Origin: an uncultured Oscillospiraceae bacterium
GTDB lineage: Bacteria > Bacillota_A > Clostridia > Oscillospirales > Oscillospiraceae
Direction of reading: 5' to 3'
Assembly: GCA_947631675.1 (NCBI GenBank)
Contig: CANRMG010000021.1
Location: 1-16,249 of the forward strand
DNA: 16,249 bases
In this document: piece by piece, positions 13,157 to 16,249 of the stretch
Layout: each line of letters opens with the position of its first letter
Numbering within the stretch: position 1 is the first letter of the stretch
Notes under the pieces: model-generated
Seen by the model: the letters and a program-made list of their open reading frames with translations, nothing else
Database searches by the model: none
Told to the model about the DNA's origin: nothing
Made by a program: the position numbers and the translations under genes

Positions 13157-13989
13157 AGCGCCGCGTCCAGGGCCGGGATGGCGGCGGTGACCAGGGCGGA
13201 GAAGCGCTCTGCGATCTGCTGTCCGGCCTCGATGACCTCCTGATGGCTCAGGGGCTGGGCGGACAGGCCCGCGCCCTTATTGGTGATGCAGCTGACGCCG
13301 CAGACCTTCAGCCCCATATGCCGGGCGGCCACGGCCTCGCAGGCGGTGCTCATGCCCACGGCGCTGCCGCCGATGGCCCCGTAGTAGCGGACCTCGAAAG
13401 GTGTCTCAAAGCTGGGGCCGGTGAGCTGGATATACACGCCCTCGTCCAGCTTCATGCCCAGGCCCGCCGCCGTGTTGTGCAGCACCTGGCGCAGGCCGGC
13501 GTCGTAGATCTCGCTCATGTCCGGGAACCGGGGGCCCAGCTCGTCCAGGTTCGGCCCCACCAGGGGGTTGGGGAAGTTGAACATCATCTGGTCCCGGATG
13601 ACCATGAGGGACGGGGTCTCCATGTTGGGGTCCAGGCCCCCGGCGGCGTTGGTGAGGAACACCAGCTTTACGCCCAGAAGGCCCATCACCCGCACGGGCA
13701 GGACCACGTCGTGCACGTCGAAGCCCTCGTAGTAGTGGACCCGGCCCTGCATACACACCACCGGCACGCCGCCGATATAGCCGAACAGATACCGGCCCGC
13801 GTGGCCCGGTACGGTGGACACGGGGAAGCCGGGCAGGTCCTTATAGTCGACGGAGGCCACCACCTCCATGGTCTCGGCCACGGGGCCCAGGCCGGAGCCC
13901 AGGATGAGGCCGATGCGTGGCTGGAAGTCTGTCTTTGCCCGGACCGCGTCCCGGCAGCGGATGAGCTTTTCGTAGTACTCGTTTGCCAT
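13153..13989 (-). CDS. punA: Purine nucleoside phosphorylase, trimeric (PunA/PNP) type
   Basis: 278 aa from ATG 13989, with GGGAGG 8 bases upstream; the upstream XpaC-family gene stops one base before it. It splits purine nucleosides with phosphate into base and ribose-1-phosphate. Motifs: LGSGLG phosphate loop (30-35), PGHAGR, MQGRVHYYEG (His85), LTNAAGGL, QLTGPSFETPFEVR with Glu195, VGMSTACE and SCITNKGAG with Asn237. The Glu/Asn pair matches the 6-oxopurine-selective human enzyme; methylthioadenosine phosphorylases carry Asp instead of this Asn. So inosine, guanosine or methylthioinosine is the likely substrate, which fits with the nearby deaminase and the downstream overlapping mtnA. Confidence 0.94.
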   Translation of the reverse strand: MANEYYEKLIRCRDAVRAKTDFQPRIGLILGSGLGPVAETMEVVASVDYKDLPGFPVSTVPGHAGRYLFGYIGGVPVVCMQGRVHYYEGFDVHDVVLPVRVMGLLGVKLVFLTNAAGGLDPNMETPSLMVIRDQMMFNFPNPLVGPNLDELGPRFPDMSEIYDAGLRQVLHNTAAGLGMKLDEGVYIQLTGPSFETPFEVRYYGAIGGSAVGMSTACEAVAARHMGLKVCGVSCITNKGAGLSAQPLSHQEVIEAGQQIAERFSALVTAAIPALDAAL

Positions 13990-13990
13990 A

Positions 13991-15229
13991 TCAGTGTCCT
14001 CCCATCGTCTGTCCAAATTCGTTCTTGTCGGCCAGGCCGTCCCGCCGGAGCATGTTCTCGATGACGCTCACGTCCCCGGCGATGTCCACGGCCTCGGCTT
14101 TATAGAGCTTGTCAAGCTGCTTTTCGTATCCCGCCACCAGGGTGTCGGCGATGCCCTCGATGTCCTTCTTGGCCTTGGCCATGTTCTCGCCGGTGACCCC
14201 CTGCTTCTCGATGCGGGCGTAGGACTCCAAGAGTTTCAGCGTGGTGGGCAGGTAGTAGGTCATGAACCGGTCGATCATGGGCTTTTTCTCCGGGTGGGCC
14301 TGGACCTCGGCGAAGATGGAGGCGGTCAGGTTCTGCATCCTGCGGATCTTCTCGCTCATGACCTCGTCCTCGATGTCCACGTCCGCCTGGCGTATGCGCT
14401 CCACGTAGCGCTCGTACTCGGTCATCTTCTCCTTTTCTGCGGCGGCCTTGGCCTCGTCCTCTTTGCGGTACACGTCCCGCATGTCCTCCACGTCGATGAC
14501 CAGCAGGCACCGCTCGTGGTCGATATAGGCCTTCTCGCCGTAATAGCCCCGATCCACCATCTCGGTGAGCTGCTTGTCCGCCTCGGCCAGGTCTATGCCC
14601 AGGGTCTTGGCCAGCTTCTTCATATCCACCACGCCCTGGGTGCCGCTGACGGTGATGCACCGGCGGAACTTGGCCTCCTTGCGCCGGCTCATCATGCCGG
14701 AGAGCACCAGCGAGCCGCCGCCCAGGATGAGGCACAGCGTGCTCAGCACAGACCATATACCCGCGCCGTCGAACACGGCGCCCATGGTCATAAACAGGCC
14801 GAAGGCAGCCAGTATCCAGCCGAACACGGTCTTCACCGTGGCGCCGGCGTCCGCATGGCGCACGTGGTCCTCCGGCTTGGCCGCCGTCTTGTTGGGCGCG
14901 GCGGCGCGGGCCTGGGTCTGGCTGGCCTTGGCCCAGGCGGCGTCCGCCTGCGCCCGAGCCTGGGCGGCCCTGGCCTCCGCGGCCTGGCGGCCGGCATCGT
15001 TTTTCCGGCGGCTGCCGAACAGGGCGCTGAGGGCGCTGCCCACGATGTCATGGCCCATGGCGTGGGCGATGGTCAGAAACAGCCCGAAGGGCCCTGTGGC
15101 GAAGATGAGGCCCACGCCGATGATCCAGCTCAGGCCGTCCCAGGAATCGTCCTTCCGAGGCGGCCGGGGGCCCGGGGAGCCCGGGCCGGGCCCGGGGGAG
15201 TTGGTGTAGTTGTAATTATACGTGCTCAT
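13991..15229 (-). CDS. XpaC-family (5-bromo-4-chloroindolyl phosphate hydrolysis) membrane protein
   Basis: 412 aa. A Tyr/Asn and Gly/Pro-rich N-terminus (residues 1-25) is followed by a helix at about 32-54. Then come an Ala/Gln/Arg-rich segment (80-112) that may form a coiled coil, two helices (about 134-152 and 158-178), a winged-helix-like region (188-245, GVVDMKKLAKTLGIDLAEADKQL), and a charged helical C-terminal domain. The latter holds MIDRFMTYYLPTTLKLLESYARIE, the hallmark of the XpaC family. The family name comes from an indirect Bacillus phenotype; its true role is unclear and is often linked to TelA-type toxic-anion genes, none of which is here. It heads the operon with punA and mtnA. 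ATG 15229 has no SD and sits 9 bases after a -10 hexamer, so the mRNA may be leaderless. Confidence 0.85.
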   Translation of the reverse strand: MSTYNYNYTNSPGPGPGSPGPRPPRKDDSWDGLSWIIGVGLIFATGPFGLFLTIAHAMGHDIVGSALSALFGSRRKNDAGRQAAEARAAQARAQADAAWAKASQTQARAAAPNKTAAKPEDHVRHADAGATVKTVFGWILAAFGLFMTMGAVFDGAGIWSVLSTLCLILGGGSLVLSGMMSRRKEAKFRRCITVSGTQGVVDMKKLAKTLGIDLAEADKQLTEMVDRGYYGEKAYIDHERCLLVIDVEDMRDVYRKEDEAKAAAEKEKMTEYERYVERIRQADVDIEDEVMSEKIRRMQNLTASIFAEVQAHPEKKPMIDRFMTYYLPTTLKLLESYARIEKQGVTGENMAKAKKDIEGIADTLVAGYEKQLDKLYKAEAVDIAGDVSVIENMLRRDGLADKNEFGQTMGGH

Positions 15230-15238
15230 AGTGACATT

Positions 15239-15267
15239 ATCATATCACGTTCCCCGGAAAATGACCA
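15239..15267 (-). promoter_or_regulatory. Probable promoter of the XpaC-punA-mtnA operon
   Basis: On the minus strand TGGTCA (15267-15262, four of six consensus bases), a 17-base spacer and TATGAT (15244-15239), with an extended -10 TGA. The start codon follows so closely that transcription should begin only 2-3 bases before ATG 15229. Confidence 0.5.
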
Positions 15268-15315
15268 GTGCCTTGGCGATTTTTTACATTAGAAAAATAT
15301 AATGTGGATATAAGG

Positions 15316-15346
15316 GCAGCGGCAGTCGGATGACTGCCGCTGCTTT
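15316..15346 (-). terminator. Hairpin after the feo operon (probable terminator)
   Basis: GCAGCGGCAGTC (15316-15327), a 4-base loop and a perfect 12-bp complement (15332-15343). It lies about 50 bases after the stop of the small Cys-rich gene. In the minus direction it is followed by CCTTATATCC, a weak T-tract; in the plus direction by TTTG. It probably separates the feo genes from the XpaC operon promoter. Confidence 0.6.
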
Positions 15347-15397
15347 GTACATGTCCCGGCGGCTATGGCCGGACCGCCGGGGCGGAGGGAGAAGCTG

Positions 15398-15571
15398 TCA
15401 CATGTGTTTTGCGTGCATCGAACAATGTGCGCAGTCGCCGCTGCAGCCGCCGCAGGTGCTCTTGCCCGCCTTCTTGTCCCGGCGCATGGAGCGTATCACG
15501 GAGATGACGCCCGCCAGGATACAGGCGCTTACCAGGATGTCGCCGCCGTAAAGGGCCAGGAAGCGTCCCAT
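15398..15571 (-). CDS. FeoB-associated Cys-rich membrane protein
   Basis: 57 aa, ATG 15571, 3 bp after the feoB stop, with GAGGG 8 bases upstream inside the feoB end. One N-terminal membrane helix (about 5-26, LALYGGDILVSACILAGVISVI) is followed by basic RSMRRDKKAGK and a cysteine cluster, Cys40-x2-Cys43-x3-Cys47-x2-Cys50, then SMHAKHM. This is the layout of the small FeoB-associated family found behind feoB in Firmicutes, thought to assist ferrous iron uptake, possibly by handling iron at the cytoplasmic face. Too short for many gene finders but well supported by position, SD and pattern. Confidence 0.9.
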   Translation of the reverse strand: MGRFLALYGGDILVSACILAGVISVIRSMRRDKKAGKSTCGGCSGDCAHCSMHAKHM

Positions 15572-15574
15572 GGC

Positions 15575-16249
15575 TCAGGCCCTCGCGCTGACGCTGCGGA
15601 CGTTGTTGGAGGCCAAACGCTCCCCGTCCGGCGCGGGCCGGAAGAGCAGCCACAGCATACCTGCCAGCACAATGAGCGCCGCGACGGTGCCGATGCCGAA
15701 GCCTGCGCCGGTAAAGAGCCCGCCCAGCTGGTTGACGATGAGGGCGCAGCAGTAGGCGAAGCCGCACATCCAGCCGATGGCCGCCCAGGTCCATTTGCCA
15801 TTGTTCATCTCCCGGCGGATGGCGCCGATGGCCGCGAAGCAGGGCGCGCACAGCAGGTTGAAGATCATGAAGGAGTAGGCGGTGACGCCGGTGAAGGCCG
15901 CGCCGATCTCCATGGTCAGGTTGCCCGGATAGAGCACGCCCAGGGTGCCCACCACCTCTTCCTTGGCGATGAGGCCGGTGATGGTGGCCACGGTGGCCTG
16001 CCAGTTGCCGAAGCCCAGAGGCGCGAAGATAAAGGCGATGGCCCCGCCGATGGCTGCCAGCAGAGAGGCGTTGTTGTCCTCCACCATGCCGAAATGGCCG
16101 TCCTCCACGCCGAAGCCCTGCAAAAACCAGAGCACGATGGAGCTGAGCAGGATGATGGTGCCGGCCCGCTTTATGAAGCTCCAGCCCCGCTCCCACATGG
16201 CCCGCAGCACGTTTTTCGCCTGCGGGGCGTGGTAGGCGGGCAGCTCCAT
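15575..16249 (-). CDS. feoB: Ferrous iron transporter B, C-terminal part (5' end outside window)
   Basis: The frame is open from the window edge to the stop at 15575, giving the last 224 residues. The first visible residues MELPAYHAPQAKNVLRAMWER are the conserved internal FeoB motif (normally FIMELP.Y..P), so the Met at the edge is not the start. Gate and membrane motifs follow: SFIKRAGTIILLSSIVLWFLQ, PLGFGNWQATVATITGLIAKEEVVGTLGVLY read in pieces, the conserved cysteine segment LLCAPCFAAIGAIRRE, and WMCGFAYCCALIVNQL. FeoB brings Fe(II) across the inner membrane using a cytoplasmic GTPase domain, which lies outside the window. The gene is followed directly by its Cys-rich partner. Confidence 0.95.
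   Translation of the reverse strand: MELPAYHAPQAKNVLRAMWERGWSFIKRAGTIILLSSIVLWFLQGFGVEDGHFGMVEDNNASLLAAIGGAIAFIFAPLGFGNWQATVATITGLIAKEEVVGTLGVLYPGNLTMEIGAAFTGVTAYSFMIFNLLCAPCFAAIGAIRREMNNGKWTWAAIGWMCGFAYCCALIVNQLGGLFTGAGFGIGTVAALIVLAGMLWLLFRPAPDGERLASNNVRSVSARA

Noticed and set aside
13994..15292. 432-codon open frame on the plus strand opposite the XpaC-family gene
   Set aside because: The minus-strand frame carries the family hallmark; this one is a His/Gly/Val-rich complement without motifs.
13990..15400. SAM or other riboswitch controlling the salvage genes
   Set aside because: No conserved riboswitch core was visible; the leader of the operon is too short to hold one.
15363..16196. 277-codon open frame on the minus strand in another frame over feoB
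   Set aside because: It is a shifted reading of feoB and its small partner; the feoB frame shows conserved membrane motifs to the window edge.

Overview
The window looks like chromosomal DNA from a GC-rich anaerobic Firmicute, most likely a gut clostridium of the Oscillospiraceae type. The basis is the strong GC bias at third codon positions, purine-rich Shine-Dalgarno (SD) sites, extended -10 promoters, a zinc-finger anti-sigma gene with the MDNCDVVRDLLPLYVDG N-terminus common in clostridia, FeoB with its small Cys-rich partner, and a XpaC-family protein. I see no rRNA, tRNA, CRISPR array, transposase or phage gene.

Left part (1-5358, all minus strand): the 5' part of a sugar-transfer-type ATP-grasp gene, cut by the window edge, lies downstream of alanine racemase (alr), which has its own good promoter. 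Next come an ECF sigma factor and its overlapping zinc-finger membrane anti-sigma partner, with an ECF-type promoter directly in front of the sigma gene. Before these lies a long gene that joins a PAP2 lipid phosphatase to a glycerophosphodiester phosphodiesterase (GDPD) in one frame.

Centre (5359-10190, plus strand): a 384-bp divergent intergenic region carries three tandem copies of a 77-78 bp palindromic unit, with promoter elements at both edges. It is followed by an overlapping four-gene operon: a second small sigma factor, a six-helix membrane protein, an ABC ATPase and an ABC-2 permease. A strongly folded 100-bp intergenic element separates this from an O6-alkylguanine-DNA methyltransferase (ogt) and an AT-richer P-loop NTPase of unknown function. 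A bidirectional terminator closes the block.

Right part (10191-16249, mostly minus strand): an MtaD-like amidohydrolase; a compact two-gene module of a divergent XRE regulator and a 67-aa protein around a perfect palindrome, bracketed by GC hairpins with the same core; then the operon XpaC family - purine nucleoside phosphorylase - mtnA. The amidohydrolase, phosphorylase and MtnA together suggest a deamination-first route for methylthioadenosine or 5'-deoxyadenosine salvage. The window ends in the 3' part of feoB with its small Cys-rich partner gene.

The least explained items are the palindromic repeat array, the sigma-membrane-ABC operon with no recognisable anti-sigma domain, the PAP2-GDPD fusion, and the XRE/67-aa module. 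I did not find one clearly undescribed system that I could defend from sequence alone.
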